A stretch of 64,000 nt of DNA from Hahella sp. HNIBRBA332 (GCF_030719035.1 NZ_CP132203.1:2232001-2296000); one strand, 5' to 3'. Positions 35,645-45,041 are shown, numbered from the stretch's first letter. Translations and numbers: made by a program. Notes: generated by a model from the sequence alone, not told the origin.

Positions 35645-36028
35645 CTAACCATTATCCCGATCATACTCCCGCCGAGCGCTACGTATTTCTTCATGGTGTG
35701 TGTTGGCCCATGAAACCAGTTTCCAGAGTGACTTGGCCAGGCCTTCTCCCAGCGGAGTCAGTTCATACTCCACTTTTACCGGGACTTCTGGATAAACCGT
35801 GCGGTTAACGTATCCATCCCGCTCCAGATCTCTTAAGGTTTGCGTCAGCATGCGTTGAGAAATGCCTTCGATTCTGGTTTTCAGCGAATTGAAGCGATCA
35901 GGCCCTTCAACGAGGCTGAATAAGATCAGCATCGACCATTTATCCCCTACCTGACTGACCACATTTCGAATCGGACAGTCTTCATTTTGCAGAAAAACTC
36001 GCTTGCCGTTTTTGGTCTTGGTGCTCAT
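35645..36028 (-). CDS. HxlR-family transcriptional regulator
   Basis: 127 aa. The ATG at 36028 follows GAGGGAAG. The family marks are CPIRNVVSQVGDKWSMLIL with its conserved Cys, LKTRIEGISQRMLTQTLRDL and the wing EYELTPLG. Members are often thiol- or aldehyde-responsive. Divergent from the hydrolase gene at 36146, the probable target. Confidence 0.92.
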   Translation of the reverse strand: MSTKTKNGKRVFLQNEDCPIRNVVSQVGDKWSMLILFSLVEGPDRFNSLKTRIEGISQRMLTQTLRDLERDGYVNRTVYPEVPVKVEYELTPLGEGLAKSLWKLVSWANTHHEEIRSARREYDRDNG

Positions 36029-36145
36029 TGATCTTCCCTCACAGGTTATCAAAAGGTAACTAGGGCAGATTTCAGTGCCTAATTGTTGCCCAAAATTCTT
36101 TTATGTATGTTAGTACACATTAGTAACCTACATGAAGACAATTTT

Positions 36146-37072
36146 ATGACTCAATCTCTACTTAACCTGGCGCTAAATGAATATGCAACACGCCGCGCAG
36201 AATCTGGAATCGATTTTTTTACCCCCAAATACGTAGATGTCGGCAAGTTTAACGTTCGCTATGTTCGTCACGTTAAAGAGAATGCGCCCACTTTGGTGCT
36301 GCTTAACGGCTTGCCTCAAAGCATCCGCATCTGGGAGAGTTTTTGGGAAAGGCTCTCTCAGGACTTTGATCTGCTTGCCTTCGACATCCCTGGATTCGGG
36401 CTTACCAAAGCGGAAGAGAGCGATATGTCGCCGAGAAAACTGGGGCAAGCCGTCATCGACATAATGGACCACTTTGGCATTCAGAAAGCGCACCTGATTG
36501 GCCCCGATGTGGGCGTGCCGACAACGCTTGCGGCCGTTATTGGTCATCCTGAGCGCTTCGAGAGTATTAATATTTTTGACGGCCCTGGCAGTTATCCGCC
36601 AAAGATGTCACCCATTTTGACGGCGGTCATCAAATCAGGTTTCGTCAGATGGCTTGCGAAGGGGCTAAATAGAAAGGCGGTTATGAAGACTAACTTTATG
36701 GTCGCAGTGAAAGAGGGCTACACGCGTTATCGACCCACAAAAAATGCAATTCGAGAGTATTACCAGGTAACCCATGACCTGCAGAGTCATCGTTGCGCCA
36801 TGAGTTTCTTTGGCGCCTACGCCCAGGATCTTCCCTGGATTCAGGAACGCCTGCGGAGCATTTCGGTTCCTACCTTAGTTACCTGGGGGAAACTCGACCC
36901 GTTCGTTGACGTTAGCAACGCCGACTATCTTGCATCGCACATCCCTTTGAGCAAACTCGTCATCTTTGAAAACGCCTCCCACTTTTCATCTGAAGATGCG
37001 GGAGAAGAGTATCTAAAGACGTTAACGAACTGGTGTCTGGGTGAATACAAGGGGATACGGGGGAAAGCTTGA
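36146..37072 (+). CDS. Alpha/beta hydrolase with Asp nucleophile
   Basis: 308 aa from the ATG at 36146 (MTQSLLNLALNEY). The oxyanion region is LLNGLPQS. The nucleophile elbow reads GPDVGVP, so the nucleophile is Asp as in haloalkane dehalogenases and epoxide hydrolases, not Ser. The acid is probably Asp in WGKLDPFV and the base His in ASHFSSED. No ribosome site of note. Paired with a divergent HxlR regulator. Confidence 0.85.
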   Translation: MTQSLLNLALNEYATRRAESGIDFFTPKYVDVGKFNVRYVRHVKENAPTLVLLNGLPQSIRIWESFWERLSQDFDLLAFDIPGFGLTKAEESDMSPRKLGQAVIDIMDHFGIQKAHLIGPDVGVPTTLAAVIGHPERFESINIFDGPGSYPPKMSPILTAVIKSGFVRWLAKGLNRKAVMKTNFMVAVKEGYTRYRPTKNAIREYYQVTHDLQSHRCAMSFFGAYAQDLPWIQERLRSISVPTLVTWGKLDPFVDVSNADYLASHIPLSKLVIFENASHFSSEDAGEEYLKTLTNWCLGEYKGIRGKA

Positions 37073-37188
37073 TCCCCCTACTCCTTTATTTCCCATTCCT
37101 TCTCTTTTATTTGTGTCGACTATTTGTGTCTGCATTGCCGAGACTCCGCCCTGCCTTTCCATCAGTTTGGCGGAGCCTTTGCGGGCGC

Positions 37189-37674
37189 TCAGGAGATATC
37201 CGCCACTGCCGCGTCGAGTGCGGCGATATCGATTTTCTTCATGGTCATCATCGCGTCGAAAGCGCGTTTCGCCTCGACCGGATTGGAGCTTGTCGTCAAA
37301 TCAAGCAATCGTCTCGGCGTGATTTGCCATGAATACCCCCAACGGTCTTTGCACCAGCCGCAGGCGCTTTCCGCGCCGCCATTTTCGAGAATGGCATTCC
37401 AATAGCGATCCGTTTCTTCCTGGTTCTCCGTCACTATCATGAAGCTGACGGATTCATTGGGAGTGAACACCGGACCGCCGTTGAGACCGACAAACTGTCG
37501 CCCAAGCACTGTGAACTCGACGGTTAACTCTGTCCCTTCCTGACCGCCGGGAAAATCACCAGGGGCCATGTTGACTCGGCCGACATGGCTGTCGGGAAAA
37601 GTGGCGGCGTAGAACTCAGCCGCCTTGCTGGCTTCACCGTGGTCAAACCACAGACAGGTAACGAGGTTGGACAT
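37189..37674 (-). CDS. PhnB-like VOC protein
   Basis: 161 aa from the ATG at 37674, preceded by AAGGAG. It begins MSNLVTCLWFDHGEASKAAE, and the segment CGWCKDRWGYSWQITPRRLL is diagnostic for the PhnB/3-demethylubiquinone-methyltransferase-like VOC group (pfam06983). Enzymatic activity of this group is mostly unproven. Convergent with the hydrolase gene. Confidence 0.88.
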   Translation of the reverse strand: MSNLVTCLWFDHGEASKAAEFYAATFPDSHVGRVNMAPGDFPGGQEGTELTVEFTVLGRQFVGLNGGPVFTPNESVSFMIVTENQEETDRYWNAILENGGAESACGWCKDRWGYSWQITPRRLLDLTTSSNPVEAKRAFDAMMTMKKIDIAALDAAVADIS

Positions 37675-37835
37675 ATCTGTTCTCCTTATTTGTTGGACGC
37701 AAACCCTTTGTTGCAATCACAGAGTAGTCGTTCAGCGACATCCCATTTCGACCGTCGTGCGTAAAAATTTATGCGGGTAACAATGCCGCCAAGTCACAAC
37801 GCAAGTGGCGTCAGTATTATGTCTGTTGAGGATAA

Positions 37836-38684
37836 TCAATCTACCCTCTCCCAACTCAACTTATTTTCTACAGCAAAATCACTAAATGTTTTTGGGGGGC
37901 GATCAGTCATGTCTTCGACTTCGCAAGTAAGGCGCTCTTCGGAGCCTCCCGCTATCGCAGTATCCAATGAGGATAGAAGGCTGGCGTATTCAGGCGCCAT
38001 CCCCATGCGTTCAAATCTTTCCTTCAACTGCCGCTCCGTCAGCATCACATGTTTGACAGGACGACCAATCGTTGTGGAAATTATTCTCGCTACATCAGTG
38101 TAGGTAATGAGCTGGGGCCCCGTCAGGATTAAGTCTCTATTCAAGGGCTCCCGTTGAGTTAGCGCGGTAGCGGCTACTGCTGCGATATCTCCCGCATCGA
38201 TAAAAGGGATAAGGCCATCTCCGGTTGCTGAATATATCGCCCCCTCGTCCATGATCGTCAGCAAATGTTGTTGCTCGGAAAAGTTCTGCATAAACCAGGA
38301 AGGACGTAATACGGTCCATTCCGGCGCGTTTTCCGCCAGATATTGATGAACAGCGCCAAGCAGTGGGCCGCCCTTAGGCAATGACGATGCGCTAAGTAAC
38401 ACGAAACGACGCACGCCGTTCTTAATAGCAAGGTCGATAAAGGGGCGCATCGCTTCCAAAGGCTCACTGACATTGGAGGGGGCGAGCAGGTAGACGGCGT
38501 CGACTTGGGAAAGCGCCGCCTCAAAAGTGCTGGCGTCGCTCCAATCAAACAAAACGCTATCGCAAGACTCAACAACGGTTAAAGAGCGCGCCACCAATCT
38601 CACTCTGATATCGGCGGAGGCCAGTCTGGAAGCGATGCGTCTACCGGTCTTTCCCGTACCGCCAGTCAAAAGCACTGTCCTCAT
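37836..38684 (-). CDS. NmrA-type NAD(P)-binding protein
   Basis: 282 aa. The Rossmann dinucleotide loop is VLLTGGTGKTGRRIA at the N terminus, with no SDR catalytic Tyr-Lys pair, as in NmrA/quinone-oxidoreductase-2-like proteins. Its ATG overlaps the stop of the upstream NTF2-like gene (ATGA), so the two are translated together. Divergent TetR gene at 39206 is the likely controller. Confidence 0.9.
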   Translation of the reverse strand: MRTVLLTGGTGKTGRRIASRLASADIRVRLVARSLTVVESCDSVLFDWSDASTFEAALSQVDAVYLLAPSNVSEPLEAMRPFIDLAIKNGVRRFVLLSASSLPKGGPLLGAVHQYLAENAPEWTVLRPSWFMQNFSEQQHLLTIMDEGAIYSATGDGLIPFIDAGDIAAVAATALTQREPLNRDLILTGPQLITYTDVARIISTTIGRPVKHVMLTERQLKERFERMGMAPEYASLLSSLDTAIAGGSEERLTCEVEDMTDRPPKTFSDFAVENKLSWERVD

Positions 38685-39136
38685 AGCTTGTTCTCCGCTT
38701 CGCCTTGCAGAGGCGCGAGATTATCCAACGCTTCGAGCGCCACAAGAGGATTCCAGTAGTCAACATAGCGTTCAATCATTCCATCACGAACTGTAATCAC
38801 GGATATATAGCGTTGATGGTAAGGACGCTGGGTCTTGAGTGCGCGTCCAGCGCATTCGAACTCCAGAATCACCACATTTGGGGTCAATGTGTGATGTATT
38901 TGGGGCTCGCTGAGTCTGTCGACGGCAAGAATGTCACCCAGCCTGGATAAGTATGAGGAAAGCGCTACACGCCCCTTTATTTCTCGCACGCTGCCAGGTG
39001 GCGCATAGGGGAACTCCATAACACCGTCAGGGGTCATCATCGCCACGAAATCCTCTGCGGTCTGATCCACAAGCGCACCGAGGGAATGTTTGAGCATATC
39101 TGAGAAACCAGCGAATCCTGAGGTGTGATCAACCAT
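38681..39136 (-). CDS. SnoaL/NTF2-like protein
   Basis: 151 aa from the ATG at 39136 (MVDHTSGF), which has AGGAG nine bases upstream. An earlier ATG at 39157 lacks one. The fold is a cone-shaped NTF2-like pocket (AEDFVAMMTPDGVMEFPYAP, RYVDYWNPLVAL). Members are ketosteroid-isomerase-like enzymes or binding proteins. Coupled to the NmrA-like gene by a 4-base overlap. Confidence 0.85.
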   Translation of the reverse strand: MVDHTSGFAGFSDMLKHSLGALVDQTAEDFVAMMTPDGVMEFPYAPPGSVREIKGRVALSSYLSRLGDILAVDRLSEPQIHHTLTPNVVILEFECAGRALKTQRPYHQRYISVITVRDGMIERYVDYWNPLVALEALDNLAPLQGEAENKL

Positions 39137-39205
39137 TATCTGTAACTCCTTGCTCATCGTTGGAACGGTATCGTATCATCGATAAAACCTTACTAGAGAT
39201 GATCA

Positions 39206-39826
39206 ATGGAACGCAACCGTATCGACGAAAATAAAAAACGCCGTCGCCCTTCCGGGGCGGCAGTGAAGCAGGAGGCGGTCACTCAGGCGATTGAGCGGGC
39301 TTTATTCCAAGTGTGGGCTAAAACAGGTTATGCGGCGCTAACCATGGAAGCGGTGGCGAAGCAAGCGGGAGTGGGCAAGGCTGCAATCTATCGGCGCTGG
39401 CCATCGAAACTGGCGATGGTGAATGATGTTCTTACCCGTGTAGGAACCAGCCTGGCGGTAGCGCCAGACACGGGTAACTTGCGCAGTGATATCCTGGCGC
39501 TTTTAAAGAGTTTACGGCGGCTCCTGAGACACCCTCTTGTCTCTCGCATACTTCCGGACCTTCACGCAGAGATGCCGCGAACGCCGGAACTCGCCGCCGC
39601 CATCCGATCGGAGTTGCAGGTGCAACGAAGAGCGCGAGCCAAAGAAATACTGAACCGCGCCAACGCTCGTAATGAGCTATCTGCGGATACTGATTTTGAT
39701 ATCGCGGCGGACATGTTTGGCGCACTTATTTACTGGCGCATGATCATTACTCGACAGAAGGCCGATAACGCCTATTTAGATCGTCTAACGGATGTAATTG
39801 TAAAAGCGTTGACCAGATCGAATTGA
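39206..39826 (+). CDS. TetR-family transcriptional regulator
   Basis: 206 aa. The helix-turn-helix lies at residues about 30-75 (TMEAVAKQAGVGKAAIYRRW). A C-terminal TetR_C_16-like dimer and ligand domain follows. The first 20 residues are very basic. Divergent from the NTF2/NmrA pair by 69 bases, so it probably represses that pair. Confidence 0.92.
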   Translation: MERNRIDENKKRRRPSGAAVKQEAVTQAIERALFQVWAKTGYAALTMEAVAKQAGVGKAAIYRRWPSKLAMVNDVLTRVGTSLAVAPDTGNLRSDILALLKSLRRLLRHPLVSRILPDLHAEMPRTPELAAAIRSELQVQRRARAKEILNRANARNELSADTDFDIAADMFGALIYWRMIITRQKADNAYLDRLTDVIVKALTRSN

Positions 39827-39906
39827 AAATGGCGGGCTCGCTTGAAAAAACCTTCTGAACAAGAGCACGCTCATGGCGTACAAAAAAACACACAAACCCA
39901 TCTTGT

Positions 39907-39930
39907 AACCGAAATTATATTCGCTTATAT
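39907..39930. promoter_or_regulatory. Operator-like site before tetR
   Basis: 24 bases beginning AACCGAAATTATATTC match the site at 40528-40551 at 20 positions. It ends eight bases before the ATG of the TetR gene at 39939, a good place for autorepression. Confidence 0.6.
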
Positions 39931-39938
39931 TGCCGATC

Positions 39939-40511
39939 ATGAAACCAAAAGATGAAAAAAAACTGAATGCCGTGATAGCCGCCACCTGCCGATTGGCGAC
40001 GGAGCGCGGTTTGTTTGGCTTGACTCTGGCGCAAATCGCCAAAGAAGCCGGTATTGGAACCAGCACTTTGTACATTTACTTCAGCGACAAAGAGAGCTTG
40101 TTCAATGAGGTATATCGCCGAGCCAAGCGGGAAGCCCTGGACTTCTACAGTACGGGTATCGATCATAACCTTCCATTGAAAGGACGAGTGCGCAGCATAT
40201 GGAATAAGATGCTTGATCATCGCCTGCGCCGCTTTGACCAGGTTACTTTCATGGAACAATTTGTCGGTTCGATTTTTATGACTGATGAAAGTCGCGCCTT
40301 TGTCGATAGACACAGCGAAGGGCTGTTGCAGATCGTTATTGAAGGACAGACAGAGGAGATTATTAAGATGGCGCCTATTCCGTTCATAAGCTCCTTTTTC
40401 TTTGGTTCGATCCGCGAGACTGCTCGCCTTATTCGGGCTGGCGTGGTCGCCGACTCGGAAGAAAATCGCGAGATTGCATTCCAACTTTGTTGGGACGGCA
40501 TACGAATCTGA
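39939..40511 (+). CDS. TetR-family transcriptional regulator
   Basis: 190 aa from the ATG at 39939; only a TTG lies further up in frame. The helix-turn-helix is LAQIAKEAGIGTSTLYIYF at residues about 25-50. The C terminus is a TetR dimer domain of AcrR style. The SDR gene follows 52 bases downstream on the same strand, and both genes carry a similar AT-rich palindromic site at their starts, so the regulator probably represses itself and the SDR. Confidence 0.92.
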   Translation: MKPKDEKKLNAVIAATCRLATERGLFGLTLAQIAKEAGIGTSTLYIYFSDKESLFNEVYRRAKREALDFYSTGIDHNLPLKGRVRSIWNKMLDHRLRRFDQVTFMEQFVGSIFMTDESRAFVDRHSEGLLQIVIEGQTEEIIKMAPIPFISSFFFGSIRETARLIRAGVVADSEENREIAFQLCWDGIRI

Positions 40512-40527
40512 TATTTTTTTGCCATTT

Positions 40528-40551
40528 AACCGAATATATATTCACTTATAA
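40528..40551. promoter_or_regulatory. Operator-like site before the SDR gene
   Basis: 24 bases beginning AACCGAATATATATTC, containing the perfect 12-bp palindrome GAATATATATTC. It matches the site before the TetR gene and ends 12 bases before the SDR start. Confidence 0.65.
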
Positions 40552-40563
40552 GAGAGATGCATT

Positions 40564-41394
40564 ATGACCACTGAAACCTCCCCCGTCGTCCTTATCACTG
40601 GCGCTTCAAGCGGAATCGGCCAGGCAACGGCCGTTAAGTTCGCTGAACAAGGCTGGAATGTCGTGGCGACTATGCGCAACCCGACTGATGGCAAGGCGTT
40701 GCAAAATAGGCATCACAGCATAAAGGTGCAACCGCTTGACGTGACAGACCCCGTCACCGTTGAGGCGGCCGTCGCGGAAACTCTCCGTCAATTCGGGCGT
40801 ATCGATGCTCTCATTAATAATGCAGGTTATGGCTTGTTTGGCCCTTTTGAAACAGCCGGCGATGACCAAATCCGCCGTCAGTTCGCAACCAATGTTGATG
40901 GGGTCTTCGCGCTAACTCGCGCAGTTTTGCCGACGATGAGAAATCAACGGAGTGGTTCGATTATCAATGTCGCCTCTTTAGGCGGAATCATTCCTCTGCC
41001 ATTTTTCTCACTTTATAACGCCACCAAGTTTGCAGTGGTTGGCTTTACTGAGGCTTTGTCCTATGAACTGGCGCCCTTTGGCATTCGAGCAAAGACGATT
41101 GCGCCTGGTGGCGTGGCTACTGATTTTGCCGGTAGATCCATGGAGCGGACCTTTGAAAGCGGAGAGAGCCCTTATAGCGAGACACTTACCAAGGCGCTAA
41201 CGGCTATGAGTCAACGTCGTGGAAATTACTCCACGCCTGAGTCAGTAGCAGAGGTAATTTACACAGCGGCTACTGATGGGACAGGCAAAGTCATGTATCT
41301 CGCGGGACCGGACGCGGAACAGGGATTTGAAATGAACCGGAGCCTCTCTGAGGCAAAGAGACTGGAGATGGTTCGGCAGCATGCCGGTCTATGA
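40564..41394 (+). CDS. Short-chain dehydrogenase/reductase
   Basis: 276 aa. Classical SDR: TGASSGIG cofactor loop, NNAGYG, catalytic Ser in NVASLGG, and Tyr-Lys in YNATK. The cofactor preference is not certain (Arg in TMRNPTD hints at NADPH). It starts close after the operator-like site and after AGAGAG. Substrate unknown; the TetR context suggests a carbonyl or xenobiotic compound. Confidence 0.92.
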   Translation: MTTETSPVVLITGASSGIGQATAVKFAEQGWNVVATMRNPTDGKALQNRHHSIKVQPLDVTDPVTVEAAVAETLRQFGRIDALINNAGYGLFGPFETAGDDQIRRQFATNVDGVFALTRAVLPTMRNQRSGSIINVASLGGIIPLPFFSLYNATKFAVVGFTEALSYELAPFGIRAKTIAPGGVATDFAGRSMERTFESGESPYSETLTKALTAMSQRRGNYSTPESVAEVIYTAATDGTGKVMYLAGPDAEQGFEMNRSLSEAKRLEMVRQHAGL

Positions 41395-41427
41395 TAAGAC
41401 ATACGGAGGAAGGAGCGCCTTTATATT

Positions 41428-42600
41428 TCAAGCGGTAAGAGAGGCTCCCACCAACAGCTCCTCCACCAGCGCGCTCCGAAACGATTCGCCGTCTTCATCG
41501 AGTTCCGAGTTGATCAGAACGAGCACGCCGTGGCTCAGGTCTTCGGTCAGAACCAGGATATTGGCGGCGCCCAGATCTCTGCCGCTGTGTCCTACGAATT
41601 GGCGTTCATTAACGCCTTCCGTGGTCCAGCCCAGGCCTTGATAGGGGTATACGGTGGATTTGACTTGTCGCCGCAGCATTTCCCTGGGGGCTGTTGGCGA
41701 CAGGATTTCTCTACTGTTTTCGCCGCCGATCATGGCGCGGACGGCGTGACCAAGATCTTCCACCGAACAGCGAAGCATGCCGGCGGGAACATCCGGATAG
41801 CCTTGTTGCGGGAGTTCTACGAAGTCGCCGTTTTCATAGTCATAAGGTTTAGCGAGCACGTCAGGACCGAACTGTCGCAGGTACCAGTGGGCGTTCCAGA
41901 TTCCGAGAGGTTCAAGCACATTTCTTTCCACATAAGAAGCAAAGGGCTGGCCGCTGACGCACTCGATCACATATCCCGCCAGCGCCATCGCCACATTGCA
42001 GTAATCCCACTTTTGTCCCGGCCGCGCCCGGCTATAAGATCCCTCAGGCGTGTAGGCGTCCCCTCCTTTCACCAGATAATTTTTTAGAAAACTGTCCAGA
42101 CTCTGTCTAGGATCGCCCTCGTAGGAAGGGCTGCCATGCCCTTCATCGGAAATGCTGGAAGTGTGCGTGAGGAGTTGACGGGGCGTTATCACGTCTTGCG
42201 GACGATGTGGGTTTCTAACTGCAAAGTCGATGTGCTCGTTGACATCACCGTCCAGATCGAGCCTTTCACGCTCAAATAACTGCACCAGCGCGGTGGCGGT
42301 GAATAATTTGCTGATTGAGGCCAGATGCATGGGCGTGTCGACAGTGAGCTTGCGCCCCTTGCCGATATCGGCGAAACCAAAGGACGCGGAATAAACCGCG
42401 CCGCGGTCTTTGGACATGATCGCCACGGAAGCGCCCGCCACATGAGCGGCATGCATGCGCGGTTGAATGGTGGATTCAAATTGCTCCCGCCACGTATCGA
42501 AAGAACGCAAGGGGCCATGGGTGGAGTTCGCGAAGGTGAATTGAGGAGCGATCAGACCCGCTATTCCCATTTTGAGCAAAGAACGTCTAATTAAAATCAT
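41428..42600 (-). CDS. Exported serine hydrolase, beta-lactamase/esterase family
   Basis: 390 aa. The N terminus has a twin-arginine-like signal (RRSLLKMGIAGLIA), so export folded by Tat is likely. The motifs of class C beta-lactamase-related enzymes are intact: SISK (Ser nucleophile and Lys), YCN and HSG. Function may be an esterase, a D-amino-acid peptidase or similar; resistance is not implied. Convergent with the SDR gene. Confidence 0.88.
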   Translation of the reverse strand: MILIRRSLLKMGIAGLIAPQFTFANSTHGPLRSFDTWREQFESTIQPRMHAAHVAGASVAIMSKDRGAVYSASFGFADIGKGRKLTVDTPMHLASISKLFTATALVQLFERERLDLDGDVNEHIDFAVRNPHRPQDVITPRQLLTHTSSISDEGHGSPSYEGDPRQSLDSFLKNYLVKGGDAYTPEGSYSRARPGQKWDYCNVAMALAGYVIECVSGQPFASYVERNVLEPLGIWNAHWYLRQFGPDVLAKPYDYENGDFVELPQQGYPDVPAGMLRCSVEDLGHAVRAMIGGENSREILSPTAPREMLRRQVKSTVYPYQGLGWTTEGVNERQFVGHSGRDLGAANILVLTEDLSHGVLVLINSELDEDGESFRSALVEELLVGASLTA

Positions 42601-43046
42601 GGATAGTCCCCTTATATATGTTGTTGTGCGGAGGCCTCATTAGAAAGTTCATGCCCGCTAAAAACAAATATAATATCTCTCTTTATCTATACTTTTTTGC
42701 ACTTATACAGACTGATACATTTTCTAATGAAGATGTCGAGTTTGGCTGTCGTCACAAAGTATTTCTCCATCTCTCGCACCGCCGGTGTAGAGACTTAAGC
42801 AACGCATAACTTTGTATATGTTAATCAATTAATTGCAACATGTTCTTTATAAATTAAGTGAAGTTTTAGAAATAGCTGGCGTTGATTGTTTCGCGAATTT
42901 ATTAACAATATTCACCTACAAACAGATACAAAGATTGCCTATTAATCCTCATTAAGAAAAAAGGCCAGTATATTACTGACCTTTGCTGCATTTTATTTAT
43001 TTAGAAATAAACAAAATAAGAACCAGTAAACACGCCTCAAGGGCCC
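42601..43046. other. AT-rich intergenic region
   Basis: 446 bases with no gene; very AT-rich compared with the flanks. It must hold the promoter of the serine hydrolase (right to left) and the terminator of the oxidase gene at 42955-42984. Confidence 0.5.
42955..42984 (-). terminator. Intrinsic terminator of the oxidase gene
   Basis: Read on the minus strand: stem AAAGGTCAGTA/TACTGGCCTTT with one mismatch and an ATA loop, followed by a T-run. It lies about 65 bases after the stop of the galactose-oxidase-like gene. Confidence 0.7.
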
Positions 43047-45041
43047 TTAAAGCGAATTATCCAACTTCACCATTTTGGCTTCAGAAGGCACGCCGTTCTC
43101 GTTGAGCGCGAACAGCATGTAGTAGCCTGGAGGCGCGATATTGGAGTTCAATGGCGTGGTCAATCGGTAATAATTACCGCCCAGGGCGTTCAGGTCCAAT
43201 TCGATGCGTCGTTGATCGGTATTGGATGAATGGGTGACCGCGGACAAACGGATCAGCGCAACAGAGCTAATGGCCTGTTCAGAGCTAATGTCGAAATCCT
43301 TGTTATAGCCGATTTTTCCGTTGTACCCGGTCGGTCCATTGGTGACAAGGCTGACTTCAGGGCGATCGCCCTTAAACAGGTATGGAGGGCTGTAGATTTC
43401 CGCCGTGGTGTAGTTGAATTCGCAACCTACGCCACAGGCGCCGCCGCCGGCGACCCAGATTCGTCCATCAGGAAGCAGCACTGCGGTCGAATGGTAGTTC
43501 CTGGGGTCTTTATGCGGAGCGACTTCCGTCCATGCGTCATTGACCGGATCGTATATTTCCGGCGTATACACCGCTTCGCTGGTATCGAACAGGTGGCTGT
43601 CCCGGGAACCGCCTACCGTAAAGACGCCGCCATCCGGCATCACTACGGAGTTGGCGTAATACCTGGGATGATGCATGTTTTCCTTGCGAATGGACTCACC
43701 GGTTTTCAGGTCAATTTCATAGACGGAATACAGTGACTCACTGACATTAATTTCCGCCTGATCATCTTTATAGTCTTCAACCCCGAACCTGGCGTTTCCA
43801 CCCATTAGCAGCAGCTTATCCCCGCTGTACTGCACATTGGCAGCGCCCTGAATGTACTTCGGTCCATCCTCACGTCCCAGGCCGGTCAGCGTGGAGCTAC
43901 CCTCGCCTTCGACAGTGTGACGAGTGAAGTTTTTATAAGGCGCATACTCCAGAATGCTACCGTCATGCATGACGGCGAGTTTACGGTAATACTGCCCACG
44001 GGCCAGGCCGTAATCACTGTTTTGTCTGCCGTCGATATCAATCACAGTGGATATCTTCTCGTAACCAATATCCCTGGTATTGCTCAAATACCTGAAACTG
44101 CGGGTGTCTGGATTCCAGATTTCTCCCTTCATATTTTCAAAGAAAGAATTTGGGTTGATAGAACCGTCCCCGTCGCCGCCGGTTGTAAAGACGGAGCCGT
44201 CGCCCAGAATAACGGCGCTGTTGTACCAACGCGCTTTCACCAGATCGTTTTCCCGGTTCCACTTGTTGGTGTCTGAGTTATAGGTCACCACATATTTGCG
44301 TTTGGACTGGTCGCCTCCGCCGCCCATAATCAGCAAGGAACCATCCCGGTCCATGACCGTGGCCGGACAGAACATCTCATAGGTATCTTTCACTACATAT
44401 TGAGAAAGCGCGCCATCTTTGGGATTGAACGTGCCGGTATAGGTGACGTCATCGCCATGAAAACTGATCGGCGTGGACCCCGACCAGAACACCAACTGCC
44501 CGTTGGGTAGAATCGCCGACGCAATCGCCACCAGACCAAGATCGAAAGTATCGCTCCATTCGCCGACTACTGTTTTGGCGGCCGGTTTGAGGTCGAATTT
44601 TTCATTATCTCCTGTGCTACAGCCGAACTGCATCAGCTTCGCCCCAACCGTGAATCGGTTGCCTGCAATATTCAGGCAAAGATTCGTTCCCGCCTCGGTT
44701 ATCCGATAACCGTCCCTTAAAGGCGCTATATTCAGCGGCCTGGAGGCTTGGCAATCGCCCAGTTTGACGTCGGTTCCGGCAGTACCGGGGACATTCAGGC
44801 AGTATTCCCGGTCCTCAACCGTGGTGGTCAGTCGATAGCTCCCGTCAGGGTTCTGGTGAGCATTCCACAACAGGGAATCCGCAGAGCAGGCCAACTGAAC
44901 CAGTCCCATCGTTGCGTTGCTTTGAAAGCACAGCCCACTGTCCTTGCCGGCAAGGTTAAACAAGCCGGCCGGTATGTCAGCAAACGCCATCTGGGAGGTC
45001 ACAGCTATGCCCGTACCTACAATAATTTCACGTATTCTCAC
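43047..45041 (-). CDS. Secreted copper-radical oxidase with ricin-type lectin domain
   Basis: 664 aa with a signal peptide (cut near AFA-DIP, residue 22). Residues 25-150 are a ricin-B-type lectin (CLNVPGTAGTDVKLGDCQ). A kelch beta-propeller and a C-terminal DUF1929 domain follow, as in galactose/glyoxal oxidases. The copper-site residues align: Cys in FCPATVMD and Tyr in RWYNSAV for the thioether cofactor, Tyr-His in RNYHSTAVLLPDG, and His in THSSNTDQRR. It should oxidise an alcohol or aldehyde to give H2O2. The secondary tryptophan of galactose oxidase is not obvious. Confidence 0.9.
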   Translation of the reverse strand: MRIREIIVGTGIAVTSQMAFADIPAGLFNLAGKDSGLCFQSNATMGLVQLACSADSLLWNAHQNPDGSYRLTTTVEDREYCLNVPGTAGTDVKLGDCQASRPLNIAPLRDGYRITEAGTNLCLNIAGNRFTVGAKLMQFGCSTGDNEKFDLKPAAKTVVGEWSDTFDLGLVAIASAILPNGQLVFWSGSTPISFHGDDVTYTGTFNPKDGALSQYVVKDTYEMFCPATVMDRDGSLLIMGGGGDQSKRKYVVTYNSDTNKWNRENDLVKARWYNSAVILGDGSVFTTGGDGDGSINPNSFFENMKGEIWNPDTRSFRYLSNTRDIGYEKISTVIDIDGRQNSDYGLARGQYYRKLAVMHDGSILEYAPYKNFTRHTVEGEGSSTLTGLGREDGPKYIQGAANVQYSGDKLLLMGGNARFGVEDYKDDQAEINVSESLYSVYEIDLKTGESIRKENMHHPRYYANSVVMPDGGVFTVGGSRDSHLFDTSEAVYTPEIYDPVNDAWTEVAPHKDPRNYHSTAVLLPDGRIWVAGGGACGVGCEFNYTTAEIYSPPYLFKGDRPEVSLVTNGPTGYNGKIGYNKDFDISSEQAISSVALIRLSAVTHSSNTDQRRIELDLNALGGNYYRLTTPLNSNIAPPGYYMLFALNENGVPSEAKMVKLDNSL

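Noticed and set aside
41428..42600. Beta-lactamase conferring antibiotic resistance
   Set aside because: The SxxK, YxN and HxG motifs are shared with many esterases and peptidases; nothing here points to penicillin hydrolysis.
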